Source: Arthrobacter castelli DSM 16402 (lineage in GTDB: Bacteria > Actinomycetota > Actinomycetes > Actinomycetales > Micrococcaceae). Taken from it: DNA of 64,000 nt. The notes beneath the pieces are model-generated. The model had not been told where the DNA came from and made no database searches. It worked only from the letters and a program-made list of their open reading frames with translations. Location of the stretch: contig NZ_AUMN01000020.1 in NCBI RefSeq assembly GCF_000430705.1, positions 1-64,000 of the forward strand, written 5' to 3'. The stretch's first letter is position 1; each line of letters opens with the position of its first letter. This document shows positions 50,786 to 59,402 of this stretch, in pieces. The translations under genes and the position numbers were made by a program.

Positions 50786-52585
50786 CTAGCCGAACACGCG
50801 CTCGCCATCCCGGGTCAACCACCAGTTCTCAACATAGAAGTTGTCCGGGTTGATGGTCCCCCGCTCGGCGACATAGTTGATCAGCAGCTGCCGGATTTCC
50901 TGCTGCTGGTTCACCAGCACCGGGGCCTCCGCAATATGCGGGAAGTTCCCGCCGCCGGACTGCCGGTAGTTGTTCGTCGCGACCGCGAAGCGCTGGTCCG
51001 GATCGACGGGTTCGCCCTGGTGCTGCAGATTGGTGATCCGTTCGCCCGCGGGCTTGCTGATATCGATCTCGTAGGAGACGCCGGAGATCATGTCGTAGTT
51101 GTAGTCGGGGATCCCGCCGGCGTTGGTCAGGGACTCGATGTCGACCGGCTCACCCGGTGCCAGCTGGGTGAAATATCGTGCCGAATACTCCAGGTAATCC
51201 TTGATCTGCGCGCCGGTCATTTCCACGCCGAAGAGTGTATTGGGGTAGATATACAACCCCGCGATATCCTGGATCGTCACCGGACCCTGGGGGATGCCCG
51301 CTTCACGGTTGAACGGGGCCACAATCGAGACCACGGGCAGGTCCGCATTCGGGCCGCCTTCGAGCGCCTGGTCGACCGCGTTTGCCTGCACCTCGTTGAC
51401 GAAGTCCATCACGGCCGTGTCACGGTAGCGGGACTCTGCGGCGGGCATGGATTCGGTGGCCGTGCCGATCGGGGTGTTGACGTGGTCGATCACCGTCTGG
51501 TGTTCATCGGCCACCAGTGCGGAGATCTCCGGGTCCGCCTTGACGGTATTGGCGTTGAGGATATCGGCCGCCATCGACGTCACATCCCATTGGCCGCGGG
51601 TCTTGGTCAGCTCGAAATCCATCACCGACAGCCGCATGCCCCACTTCAATGGTTCGGTCAGCAGCACCTGCTCGCCGGTGACTTCATTGGTGACGAAGCG
51701 TTCCTCGATTTCCTCATGCGCGTGCCCCACCAGCACGGCGTCGATGCCCGGCACTTCTTTGGCCAGCGCAGTGGAAGCGTTCTCCACCGGCAGTTCGTCG
51801 CCGTACGACGAGGTGCCGGACGTGCCGGAGTGGCTACTGGCAACCACGACGTCGGCCCCGGCCGCCTTCATCTGCGGCACGAACTTCTCCGCCTGCTCAA
51901 CGATGCCGGGGAAACGGAGCTTTCCTTGAACATTGTGCTTGTCCCAGATGGCGACGCCGGGGTTGGTCAGCCCGAGGATGCCCACCTGGACAGGCTTGGA
52001 GCCCTTCAGGTTGACGGTCTTGATGATGTATGGCGTGAACGCCGGCTCACCGGTGTCGGCGTCGACGGCGTTGGCGGCCAGCAGCGGGAAGTCCAGTTGG
52101 CTTTCGAACGTGCGCAGTAGCGGCAGCCCGTAGTTGAACTCGTGGTTGCCCAGCGCGGCCGCATCGTATCCGATGGCGTTCATTGCCGCGGCCACCGGGT
52201 GCAGCGCCCCGGTCTCAGTGATCGGTTCCACGTTGGCGTAGTAGTTCGTCAGCGAGGTGCCCTGGATCGTGTCACCGGCGTCGATCAGCAGCGTATGCTC
52301 GTCGCCGCGGTCGGCGCGGACCTGGTCAACAAGGGTGGAGATCTTGGCGAGCCCGACGTCGTTGCCGGCTTCGTCGTCGTACTCGGCATTCTTGAAGTAA
52401 TCCCAATTCTCCACATGCCCATGCAAGTCGGTGGTCCCCATGACCGTCAGGTCGACCGTGTGATTCTTCGATGCCCGGGGATTGTCGGGGGCGGCCGCAG
52501 CGGGACCGGCCATGCCGACGGCGAGGCAACCCGCGGCGATGGCGGCGGCAGCGGAACGTGAACGTCTACGGGGTTTGGACGGCAT
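50786..52585 (-). CDS. Secreted 5'-nucleotidase/2',3'-cyclic phosphodiesterase (UshA/CpdB-like)
   Basis: A 599-residue exported metallophosphatase. A signal peptide (basic PRRRSRS, then a hydrophobic run ending GPAAAAPD) is followed by the calcineurin-like metal site: GTTDLHGHV, LIDAGDTIQGT, LGNHEFNYG, and SSHSG and GHAHEEIEE. The C-terminal substrate domain contains NNYRQSGGGNFPHI. It probably releases phosphate or nucleosides from nucleotides outside the cell. AGGAG eight bases upstream supports the ATG at 52585. Its 3' end reaches the yefM operator region. The 260 bp upstream contain the promoter of the next gene. Confidence 0.92.
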   Translation of the reverse strand: MPSKPRRRSRSAAAAIAAGCLAVGMAGPAAAAPDNPRASKNHTVDLTVMGTTDLHGHVENWDYFKNAEYDDEAGNDVGLAKISTLVDQVRADRGDEHTLLIDAGDTIQGTSLTNYYANVEPITETGALHPVAAAMNAIGYDAAALGNHEFNYGLPLLRTFESQLDFPLLAANAVDADTGEPAFTPYIIKTVNLKGSKPVQVGILGLTNPGVAIWDKHNVQGKLRFPGIVEQAEKFVPQMKAAGADVVVASSHSGTSGTSSYGDELPVENASTALAKEVPGIDAVLVGHAHEEIEERFVTNEVTGEQVLLTEPLKWGMRLSVMDFELTKTRGQWDVTSMAADILNANTVKADPEISALVADEHQTVIDHVNTPIGTATESMPAAESRYRDTAVMDFVNEVQANAVDQALEGGPNADLPVVSIVAPFNREAGIPQGPVTIQDIAGLYIYPNTLFGVEMTGAQIKDYLEYSARYFTQLAPGEPVDIESLTNAGGIPDYNYDMISGVSYEIDISKPAGERITNLQHQGEPVDPDQRFAVATNNYRQSGGGNFPHIAEAPVLVNQQQEIRQLLINYVAERGTINPDNFYVENWWLTRDGERVFG

Positions 52586-52790
52586 AAAGGTGCTCCTGTG
52601 CAAGTGGTGTGCTCTGGAGACTATATGTGGCCCTGATCACTGTCAACGACGACGACGGCGGGCGGTGGAGCCTGCGCGCGAGGGGCGTGCCGGGCATATC
52701 CCGTTGATAACGCGCTCAGTGGAATGCGTAACGGTTTGGCGCTGTATTGGACTTGACCGGTCTTTTCGCCTGATCGCGCCATATCATAGT

Positions 52791-52833
52791 GATGTTCATC
52801 ACGCAATACCGGCGGATGATCGTCACGCAACAC
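52791..52833. repeat. Direct repeats and palindrome upstream of the AMIN-like gene
   Basis: GATGTTCATCACGCAATAC (52791-52809) and GATGATCGTCACGCAACAC (52815-52833) are direct repeats 24 bp apart. The first is embedded in a perfect palindrome, GTGATG-TT-CATCAC (52789-52802). They end 12 bp before the ATG at 52846. Tandem sites with such spacing could bind a response regulator or two repressor dimers. Confidence 0.5.
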
Positions 52834-52845
52834 TAGGGGCACACT

Positions 52846-53391
52846 ATGAGGAAACTATATGCCTGGTTGGGGGCCATGGCACTGATTTTGAGCCTGGGAT
52901 TGATTGTTCCAAGCTCCGCGACCGCAGCTCCATTCTGTGGGATTTACTGGGGGTCATTGGCCAAGGCGAATTCGTCGTCCACCCATGCTCCCATCATCGA
53001 TGTCCGGTCCGGCAGGCACGCCTGCTTCGACCGGCTGGTTGTCGATATCAGAGGCGACGGCGCCGGCTACGACGTCCGCTACGTCAACAGGGTCCGGGCC
53101 GATGGGTCGGGCCAGGCGGTCTGGCTGCGGGGTGGCGCCGACCTCTCCGTCACCATCAACGCTCCCGGCTACAACCGGCACGGCAACGCCACGTACCGCC
53201 CGGCTGATCGCAGGCATGTCGTCAACGTCTCGAACTACTCAACGTTCCGGCAGGTTGCTTTGGTCAGCAGTTTCGAAGGCAAGACAAAGATCGGGCTCGG
53301 CGTCCGCGCCCGCCTGCCTTTCCGCACCTTCGTGCTGGATGGACCCGGTGACAATTCAAGGGTGGTGATTGATGTAGCGCATCGTTGGTAG
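52846..53391 (+). CDS. Secreted AMIN-like domain protein
   Basis: A 181-residue secreted protein. The signal peptide (RKLYAWLGAMALILSLGLIV, cleavage after ATAA) precedes a mature part with an AMIN-like beta domain: SGRHACFDRLVVDIRG, GYDVRYVN, TFRQVALVSSFEGKTKIGLG and FRTFVLDGPGDNSRVVIDVAH. Two Cys (PFCGIYWG and HACFDR) probably form a disulfide. AMIN-type domains often hold proteins at the cell wall. The function is not known beyond this. Direct repeats lie just upstream of its start and a strong hairpin follows it. Confidence 0.75.
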   Translation: MRKLYAWLGAMALILSLGLIVPSSATAAPFCGIYWGSLAKANSSSTHAPIIDVRSGRHACFDRLVVDIRGDGAGYDVRYVNRVRADGSGQAVWLRGGADLSVTINAPGYNRHGNATYRPADRRHVVNVSNYSTFRQVALVSSFEGKTKIGLGVRARLPFRTFVLDGPGDNSRVVIDVAHRW

Positions 53392-53416
53392 CGGTCAATC
53401 ATGGCGACACATGACA

Positions 53417-53450
53417 CGGCGGCGGCCGGGCAGTGATCCGGCCGCCGCCG
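53417..53450 (+). terminator. Strong GC-rich hairpin terminator
   Basis: CGGCGGCGGCCGG (53417-53429) and CCGGCCGCCGCCG (53438-53450) form a perfect 13-bp stem with an 8-base loop. It starts 26 bp after the AMIN-like gene stop. It lacks a T-tract, as is common for high-GC actinobacterial terminators. Confidence 0.75.
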
Positions 53451-53598
53451 GTGGTGCGTCCGGTAGGGATGGCGGCGACTCTGCCGGGGCGGAACGGATG
53501 CCCTTCTCAAACGCACGGACATGGCGCATCATGTGCACAGTGGGCCAATACCTATATCTATATCTATCTTCAATCGGCGGCGACGGGAGCTGATGGGC

Positions 53599-54444
53599 AT
53601 GCCGGACATTCTGCGCTACGCGACTTTTACCCAGCAGCCCGACGGCGGCAACCCGGCCGGCGTCGTGCTTAATGCCGACGAAATCAGCGATCACGGGATG
53701 CAGCAGATCGCGGCCGACGTCGGCTACTCTGAATCTGCGTTCGTGGGCACCGTGACGGGCCGGCACCGGTATGAGCTGCGGTTCTTCAGCCCGGTTGGTG
53801 AAGTAGCCTTTTGCGGGCACGCCACGATTGCCACCGCCGTCGTGATGGCCGAAGCGGACGGGCCGGGGCGCATTGTGTTTGAGACATCCGCCGGAGAAGT
53901 GGAAGTCGAGACCCAACGGCTGGACGGCGGCATGCTGGCCAGCCTGCGCAGCGTCCCCACCCACACCAGGGAAGCCTCCGGCGACGAAACAGCGCGGGCG
54001 CTGGCGGCGCTGGGCTGGGCCGCGGACGATCTGGATCCCGATCACCCGCCGCATGTCGCGTATGCCGGAAATAATCACTTGATGTTTGGTGTGCGTTCCC
54101 GTGAGCGGTTGGCGGACCTGGCGTACGACTTCGATGCGTTGCGCGAACTCATGCTGGAGCGGGACTGGACGACTGTCCAATTGTTCTGGGTCGAAGAGCC
54201 GGCAGTGGTGCACGCCCGCGACCCGTTCCCTGTCGGCGGGGTGGTGGAGGATCCGGCAACGGGGGCCGCGGCAGCCGCCCTCGGTGGATACTTCCGGGAG
54301 CTGGGTCTGGTCCACGAGCCGGTGACTATCACTATCCGCCAGGGCGAAGACATGGGCAGGCCAAGTGAGCTGACGGTCGACGTCTCGCCGGATGACCCCC
54401 AGGTGAAGGTGTCCGGCTACGCGGTGCCGATCGTTGAATACTGA
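53599..54444 (+). CDS. PhzF-family isomerase/epimerase
   Basis: A 281-residue diaminopimelate-epimerase-fold protein. It starts ILRYATFTQQPDGGNPAGVV and contains YSESAFVGT with the catalytic Glu, ELRFFSPVGEVAFCGHATIA, VEDPATGAAAAALGGYF with the C-terminal Asp, and the closing VKVSGYAV. PhzF-type proteins catalyse proton shifts; most are of unknown substrate. GGGAG nine bases upstream favours the ATG at 53599. It begins an operon with an NRAMP-like transporter and a YcsI-like protein. A TATATCTATATCTAT microsatellite lies about 30 bp upstream. Confidence 0.88.
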   Translation: MPDILRYATFTQQPDGGNPAGVVLNADEISDHGMQQIAADVGYSESAFVGTVTGRHRYELRFFSPVGEVAFCGHATIATAVVMAEADGPGRIVFETSAGEVEVETQRLDGGMLASLRSVPTHTREASGDETARALAALGWAADDLDPDHPPHVAYAGNNHLMFGVRSRERLADLAYDFDALRELMLERDWTTVQLFWVEEPAVVHARDPFPVGGVVEDPATGAAAAALGGYFRELGLVHEPVTITIRQGEDMGRPSELTVDVSPDDPQVKVSGYAVPIVEY

Positions 54445-54491
54445 TGTGATGCGCACCATACTGAGAGGGGTTTCCGACTGAGAGGCTGACC

Positions 54492-55763
54492 ATGGCGAAA
54501 CGGCATTCCAATCCTGGCTCCGGTCCGGGCCCTGATGATGCAGAGGTGCTGCCGGCACCGGAAGGCAAGATGAGCAGGACCCACAAGCGGGTGCTGTGGG
54601 GCGCCATCTTCCTGATGGCGACATCGGCCATCGGCCCCGGGTTCCTGACACAAACCGCTGTCTTCACCAACGATTTCGGCAGGAACTTCGCGTTCGCGAT
54701 TCTGCTGTCTGTCATTATCGATATCGGCGCACAGATGAACATCTGGCGCGTGCTGGTGGCAGCCAAAAAACGGGGCCAGGATGTCGCCAATATGGTGCTG
54801 CCCGGACTTGGCTCGGTGATTGCCGTGCTGATTGTCATCGGCGGCCTGGCTTTCAATATCGGCAACGTGGCCGGTGCCGGGCTGGGCATGCAAGTGCTGT
54901 TCGGGATATCGCCAAAATGGGGTGCCGTCATCGCCGGCGTCCTGGCGATCATCGTCTTCAGCCTGAAGAACTCCGGGAAAATCATGGACGCCGTGGCGAT
55001 CATTCTTGGCGGGGTGATGATCATCCTGGTGGCCTTCGTGATGTTCACTGCCCGGCCACCGTTCCTCGACGCCGCCGTCGCCAGCGTGGTGCCCGACGAC
55101 TACGCGGCGCTGGTGCTGCCGGTTATTACCCTCATTGGCGGCACCGTCGGCGGCTACATCACCTTCGCAGGCGCGCACCGACTGATCGACGCCGGTGTGA
55201 TGGGACACCAGAATGTGAAGTTCGCCGGCAAAGCGGCAACCCTCGGCGTGATTACCACCGGCGTGATGCGGGTGATCCTGTTCCTCGCCGTACTGGGTGT
55301 CGTGGCCGCCGGGCACACCTTGGACCCGGACAATCCGCCTGCGTCGGTCTTCGAGATCGCGCTCGGCAATGTCGGGTACAAGATTTTCGGCGTCGTGCTC
55401 TTCTCTGCCGCCATTACTTCCATCATCGGCGCGGCCTACACCAGTGTGTCGTTCCTGCGTTCCTTCCACCCGTCCATTGCCGGCAACAACAACCGGTACA
55501 TCATCGGTTTCATCGCATTCTCGACCCTGGTATTCGTCTTCGTAGGCGAGCCGGTGGCGATCCTCGTCATTGTCGGTTCCCTCAATGGCCTGATCCTGCC
55601 ATTCACGCTGGGATCGGTGCTGGTGGCCTCGAGGCAGAAGCGGATCGTCGGCGACTACAAGCATCCTATGTGGATAATTATCTTCGGCATCGTGGCAGTG
55701 CTCATCACCGTGGTGGCGGGTTGGCTGTCTCTGCAGTCCATTGCCGACGTGTGGACAGGATAG
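54492..55763 (+). CDS. NRAMP-related transporter without canonical metal ligands
   Basis: A 423-residue transporter with 11 helices and the NRAMP fold pattern. In helix 1 the metal-binding DPGN motif is replaced ([16 protein letters not shown]), and in helix 6 the MPH motif is absent ([14 protein letters not shown]). True Mn2+/Fe2+ transporters need these residues, so the substrate is probably different. B. subtilis YcsG is a related protein beside ycsF and ycsI, a pyroglutamate-linked cluster, and here too a YcsI-like gene follows 10 bp downstream. The N-terminus is hydrophilic (about 30 residues). Confidence 0.85.
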   Translation: MAKRHSNPGSGPGPDDAEVLPAPEGKMSRTHKRVLWGAIFLMATSAIGPGFLTQTAVFTNDFGRNFAFAILLSVIIDIGAQMNIWRVLVAAKKRGQDVANMVLPGLGSVIAVLIVIGGLAFNIGNVAGAGLGMQVLFGISPKWGAVIAGVLAIIVFSLKNSGKIMDAVAIILGGVMIILVAFVMFTARPPFLDAAVASVVPDDYAALVLPVITLIGGTVGGYITFAGAHRLIDAGVMGHQNVKFAGKAATLGVITTGVMRVILFLAVLGVVAAGHTLDPDNPPASVFEIALGNVGYKIFGVVLFSAAITSIIGAAYTSVSFLRSFHPSIAGNNNRYIIGFIAFSTLVFVFVGEPVAILVIVGSLNGLILPFTLGSVLVASRQKRIVGDYKHPMWIIIFGIVAVLITVVAGWLSLQSIADVWTG

Positions 55764-55773
55764 GAGGGCCGGT

Positions 55774-56559
55774 ATGTCGGGGACGACGTCGTCAGCGGCC
55801 GCCGAAGCTCGGGCCAGGTTCAGGGGCGGGCACATCAGCCCGACGTCGGGCCTCGCCGCCGGCTTCACCCAGGCGAACCTGATGATCCTGCCCGAAGCTG
55901 AGGCGTTCGACTTCCTGCTGTTCGCCCAGCGCAACCCGAAGTCCTGCCCCGTGTTGGCCGTGCTGGAGCCAGGCGAAACGACCGGGCCGCTACTGGCCGG
56001 TGGGGACATCCGCACCGACGCACCGCTGTACCGGGTATACGTCGACGGCGTGCTGGAGACCGAAACGCCGGACATCACTCAATGGTGGCGGCCGGACCTT
56101 GTCTCCTTCCTGATTGGCTGCAGCTTTACCTTCGAACGGGCGCTGTTGGAGGCCGGGGTGCCGATTGCCCACCTCGACCAAGGAGTCAACGTGCCGATGT
56201 ACCGTACCTCGCTCCGCTGTCCCGGCGCGGGAGCGATGGGCGGGCCGATGGTGGTGTCGATGCGCCCGGTGCCTGCCTCCCAGGTGGCTGACGCGGTGCG
56301 GATCACCGCCCGGTACCCGGCCGTCCACGGCGCGCCCGTGCACGTTGGTGATCCGGAGCAGCTGGGAATCGCCGACCTGGACCGCCCGGACTTTGGCGAC
56401 CCGGTCAGGATCAAACCGGGCGAGCTGCCGGTTTTCTGGGCATGCGGCGTCACCCCTCAGGCTGCTGTGATGGAGTCCCGACCGCCATTGGCGATTTCAC
56501 ATGCACCCGGGCACATGCTCATCACCGACGCCCAGGACAGCGACTACCTGGTGCCGTGA
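55774..56559 (+). CDS. YcsI/DUF1445-family putative hydro-lyase (D-glutamate cyclase-like)
   Basis: A 261-residue protein of the putative hydro-lyase family. Conserved segments are [27 protein letters not shown] (as its first conserved block), [60 protein letters not shown] (start only) and [13 protein letters not shown], with [11 protein letters not shown] near the end. Mammalian and bacterial relatives convert D-glutamate to 5-oxo-D-proline. AGGAGGG supports the ATG at 55774. The operon with PhzF and an NRAMP-like transporter suggests import and conversion of a glutamate-like compound. Confidence 0.88.
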   Translation: MSGTTSSAAAEARARFRGGHISPTSGLAAGFTQANLMILPEAEAFDFLLFAQRNPKSCPVLAVLEPGETTGPLLAGGDIRTDAPLYRVYVDGVLETETPDITQWWRPDLVSFLIGCSFTFERALLEAGVPIAHLDQGVNVPMYRTSLRCPGAGAMGGPMVVSMRPVPASQVADAVRITARYPAVHGAPVHVGDPEQLGIADLDRPDFGDPVRIKPGELPVFWACGVTPQAAVMESRPPLAISHAPGHMLITDAQDSDYLVP

Positions 56560-56592
56560 GCAGCCAGAATCCGTCGCTGTAGACTTCGGCAG

Positions 56593-57099
56593 ATGGTGGA
56601 AACATACATTAACCCGAAGGCGCGCAAAGGCAGTCCGAGCGACATCGCGGGTCGGGGACTGCACGCCGTCGAACCGATCGCCGGCGGCGAGGTTGTGGCC
56701 GTCAAAGGTGGTCATATCGTGACCACGCAGACGCTTCACATACTGCCTGATCCGCTGCCGAACTCCGAGGTCCAAATCGCTGATAGCTTGCATCTGGTTG
56801 CCCTGACCAAGGCTGAATACGAGTCGGCGATGCTATTCCTCAACCACTCCTGTGAGCCGAACGTCGGCTTCGGCGGCAATATCGTGCTGATTGCCATGCG
56901 TGACATTCGCGCCGGTGAAGAGCTGACCACGGACTATGCGCTGTTCGATGACTATGATGGGCAGATGAGCTGCACTTGCGGTACTGCCATGTGCCGCGGC
57001 ACCATTCACGGCCGGGACTGGCAGCGCTCTGACCTACAGGCCCGCTACCGCGGCTACTTCTCCTGGTACCTGCAGGCCAAATTCGATGCCAGGGCATGA
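56593..57099 (+). CDS. Bacterial SET-domain protein
   Basis: A 168-residue protein with a compact SET domain. GRGLHAVEPIAGGEVVAV opens the fold; the SAM/lysine-site motif is LNHSCEPNVGF with Asn84-His85; the catalytic Tyr115 lies in ELTTDYALFDDYD; and a post-SET-like Cys cluster follows (Cys127, Cys129, Cys134 in SCTCGTAMCRG). SET proteins methylate protein lysines using SAM; bacterial ones are sporadic and mostly uncharacterised, with ribosomal, DNA-binding or host histone targets reported for a few. It lies 33 bp after the YcsI-like gene and may be in the same transcript. Confidence 0.85.
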   Translation: MVETYINPKARKGSPSDIAGRGLHAVEPIAGGEVVAVKGGHIVTTQTLHILPDPLPNSEVQIADSLHLVALTKAEYESAMLFLNHSCEPNVGFGGNIVLIAMRDIRAGEELTTDYALFDDYDGQMSCTCGTAMCRGTIHGRDWQRSDLQARYRGYFSWYLQAKFDARA

Positions 57100-57486
57100 G
57101 GTGGTGGATCGCTTTGACGGTACCTGAACATGTCGAGCTGTAAAAATGGGGGCGCTCCTTCAGTGACTGGCCTGGTGACGTCCGTCGACGTCGACGATGA
57201 CGCTGGTGTTCAGCGACTGCCCGTATCCGGACGAACCATTTGACGGGCGTTCGTCCGACGACATGGAAGCTGCCCACTGGGGGCATCTGGTCGAGGTTCT
57301 CCGGCAGCAGGGAGTCGTTGCGGATCCACTGCAACTGAAACGAGCTCCACATGATGTCGTGCTCAGCGAACGGCTGCTGGCGCGCATCGGCCGCGATCCG
57401 GGCGATGCCATCCAACGATGATGTTGCTCTGCGCACGGCGGGCCGTACCTGCACCGATCAATGGGCATCGCCGTCACGGGCTCTCG
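57100..57486. other. Intergenic region without a recognised gene
   Basis: A 387-bp stretch between the SET gene and the VOC gene. Short open frames occur on both strands (for example 57197-57421, plus strand, 74 codons, and a longer minus-strand frame with WSSFQLQWIRND), but none has a recognisable domain or a good ribosome binding site. It may hold a decayed gene. GTCCGTCGACGTCGACG around 57181 is a short GC-rich repeat of GTCGAC. Confidence 0.4.
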
Positions 57487-57927
57487 TCAGCCGATCTGTT
57501 CAGCCAAGGCGATGATGATGCCGGCAGGGCCGCGAAGGTAGCAAAGCCGGAAGATGGACTCGTACTGCGCCACCTCGCCGAGGAGTTCGGCGCCGTGGGC
57601 GCGCAGGCGGGAGATGGTGTCATCGATGTCGTCGACCGCGAACATCACGCGATGCAGGCCCAGCGTGTTGGGCGGCGGATCCTCCTGTCCGGTGCCCGAG
57701 ACCGCGGGGTTGTGGTATTTGGTCAACTCCAACTTGCCGTGGCCGTCCGGAGTGCGCATCATTGCGATGTCGCTCCGGACACCGTCGAGTCCGACGGTCT
57801 GATCCGCAAAGAGGCCCTCGATTTCCCCTGTGCCTTCCAGCTCCATGCCGAGCTCAGCGAAGAACGCAACAGCGGCGTCCAGATCGTCTACGACAATGCC
57901 CACGTTGTCCATCCGCTGAAGTGCCAT
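57487..57927 (-). CDS. VOC-family glyoxalase/dioxygenase-like protein
   Basis: A 146-residue vicinal-oxygen-chelate protein: RMDNVGIVVDDLDAAVAFFAELGMELEG opens the first beta-alpha-beta repeat (given as motif), LGLHRVMFAVDDIDDTISRLRAHGAEL the second, and LCYLRGPAGIIIALAEQIG closes it with the metal-ligand Glu. Members include glyoxalase I, dioxygenases and fosfomycin or bleomycin resistance proteins. Neighbours do not show its substrate. A second, broken VOC gene lies 1 kb downstream. Confidence 0.87.
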   Translation of the reverse strand: MALQRMDNVGIVVDDLDAAVAFFAELGMELEGTGEIEGLFADQTVGLDGVRSDIAMMRTPDGHGKLELTKYHNPAVSGTGQEDPPPNTLGLHRVMFAVDDIDDTISRLRAHGAELLGEVAQYESIFRLCYLRGPAGIIIALAEQIG

Positions 57928-57973
57928 GTCTGCGAGCGTACAGCAGGCGGCCGGTCGGAAATAGGAAGCACGA

Positions 57974-58561
57974 TCACACCCGGAGACGCATCACCCAACG
58001 CCATTTGGCAATTCTGCGGTCGCGCACGAATCCGAAGTCCTCGAACAGGGTCTCGGGCCCAGTGTGGAAGTAGCTGCCCCGCTGCAGCTCACGGCCTTCG
58101 GCCTGTTCAGGATAGGCCTCGACGAGACCGCCACCAGATTCCCCGACCGCAGCCAGGACGGCGGCGACTGCTGCTCTCGCGACTCCGTTTCGGCGATGGC
58201 CCTTGCCGGTGAAGATGCAACCGATCCGCCAGTCAGGAAGTTCGCTAAGTTCCTTGTTGTAAGCGGCGGGATTCTTAATACCCGGAAGCTCTGCTGGGGG
58301 ACCGTATTGGCACCACCCCACGCACGTCACGCCGTCGTAGATTAGGATCTGGTGGACCGTTCCCCGGCGCACATGTGCGTGCTTGGCATCGCGGTTCTGC
58401 GCAACGGTGTGGCCTTTACCCACCCCTTCAGGGTGGAAACCCATGCACCAGCAGCCGCCCCAGACGCCGTTGTTCTCCTCCACTAGCTTGGCGAAGTCGT
58501 TCCAGGTGTCACCGGTTAGTGGACGAGTACTATAGACGGGATCCGCGGGCGCGCGCTCCAT
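57974..58561 (-). CDS. GNAT-family N-acetyltransferase
   Basis: A 195-residue acetyltransferase. The acetyl-CoA site is GCIFTGKGHRRNGVARAAV (residues about 115-133). VWGGCWCMGFHPEG and CVGWCQYGPPAELPGI are conserved in a GNAT subgroup whose members are often annotated only by fold. The end (FEDFGFVRDRRIAKWRWVMRLRV) is typical. The ATG at 58561 is preferred to a GTG one codon upstream. Expression starts away from the broken DHFR-like gene. Confidence 0.83.
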   Translation of the reverse strand: MERAPADPVYSTRPLTGDTWNDFAKLVEENNGVWGGCWCMGFHPEGVGKGHTVAQNRDAKHAHVRRGTVHQILIYDGVTCVGWCQYGPPAELPGIKNPAAYNKELSELPDWRIGCIFTGKGHRRNGVARAAVAAVLAAVGESGGGLVEAYPEQAEGRELQRGSYFHTGPETLFEDFGFVRDRRIAKWRWVMRLRV

Positions 58562-58639
58562 CACCTCACCATACGTCCGTCAACGATCCTTGGGACAGCA
58601 GCCACCGAGGGGCCATCTGTAAACCGGTTCCTATCGGCG

Positions 58640-58815
58640 ATGGGTAAGTTCGGCCCCAAGCAGGCGAATGGCCCGACGACCGTTGGCGCGGTTGGTGGGG
58701 CGACGAACCACCGTTTCAGACACCGGTGTTCGTCATGTCGCACTACCCACAATGTCGCACTACCCACACCAGCCGATTGAATCTGCCAACGGGACCAGCT
58801 TCCACTTTGTGGACG
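58640..58815 (+). pseudogene. Dihydrofolate-reductase-family (RibD C-terminal-like) gene fragment
   Basis: Three pieces in different frames give a DHFR-family core: MGKFGP, then EWPDDRWRGWWGDEPPFQTP plus VFVMSHYP, then HQPIESANGTSFHFV. Proteins of this family normally read WGDxPPFHTPVFVxTHxPR...GTTFHFVTDGI in one frame. The second frame break is a 17-bp tandem duplication (58735-58768); deleting one unit restores the frame exactly. The first break is near 58660. No start, NADPH-binding end or stop can be assigned, so this is a remnant. It explains most of the 346-bp gap between the GNAT and VOC genes. Confidence 0.65.
58735..58768 (+). repeat. 17-bp perfect tandem duplication
   Basis: ATGTCGCACTACCCACA occurs twice without a spacer (58735-58751 and 58752-58768). 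Because 17 is not a multiple of three, it shifts the frame of the DHFR-family remnant in which it lies. The duplication looks recent because the two units are identical. Confidence 0.85.
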
Positions 58816-58910
58816 GGCACCGATCACCCTCGGGCGCGGCTGGAACAAGACCGGTCACGCATAGGCCAGAGCAGAATCGAATCAGATGAAGCGCTTCTTA
58901 GAGTCTTGCC

Positions 58911-59314
58911 TTATGACTCTGGCGAGAGGAATTCCAGACGGTTGCCGTTGTTGTCCGGCAAATAGAAGCGACGCATGTCTGGAAAGCTTCCGTCCCATTC
59001 AGGAGTCATTCTATGTGCCTCAACCTGTGCGGCCAAAGCGTCGATGTCCTGAACCAGGATGCCGGGGTGAGCTTTCTTCTGCGGCTTGAAATCTTGTTCG
59101 ACGCCCAGGTGGATCTCGAGATTATCGGCTCGAACCCAAAGGCCGCCTCGAGCGGCAAGTACCGGAGGTTCTCCACTTCAGTAAGTCCAAGAATGTCGAC
59201 ATAGAATTTTCGGCAATCGTCCTCACCGCCCGGAGGTAACGCGAGTTGGACATGATGCAACCCCAGCTTGAACGGCGTTTCAGCAGGGACATCTTCATAT
59301 CGATCAACTGACAT
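58911..59314 (-). pseudogene. VOC-family protein gene with a one-base frameshift
   Basis: From the ATG at 59314 the frame encodes a good VOC protein (FKLGLHHVQLALPPGGEDDC, FYVDILGLTEVEN) until about 59168. There the homology continues in another frame: VLAARGGLWVRADNLEIHLG, HPGILVQDIDALAAQVEAH, FYLPDNNGNRLEFLSPES, ending with TAA at 58913-58911. One added base would restore a normal protein of about 135 residues. The C-terminal Glu metal ligand (NRLEFLSP) is preserved, so the break is either recent or a sequencing error. Confidence 0.82.
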
Positions 59315-59402
59315 AGGTTTCCCATCACCGCAGCAACAATGTTTCAGCTCCTACCACGGGCCCAACCATAGCGCGATTGCCTCGTCCCAGTAATCAGATC
59401 GG

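Noticed and set aside
53545-53575. TATATCTATATCTAT microsatellite as a phase-variable promoter of phzF
   Set aside because: Only two to three repeat units and no clear promoter spacing; too short to argue for slippage control.
57197-57421. 74-codon plus-strand frame after the SET gene
   Set aside because: No ribosome site or known domain, and a similar-quality frame exists on the other strand.
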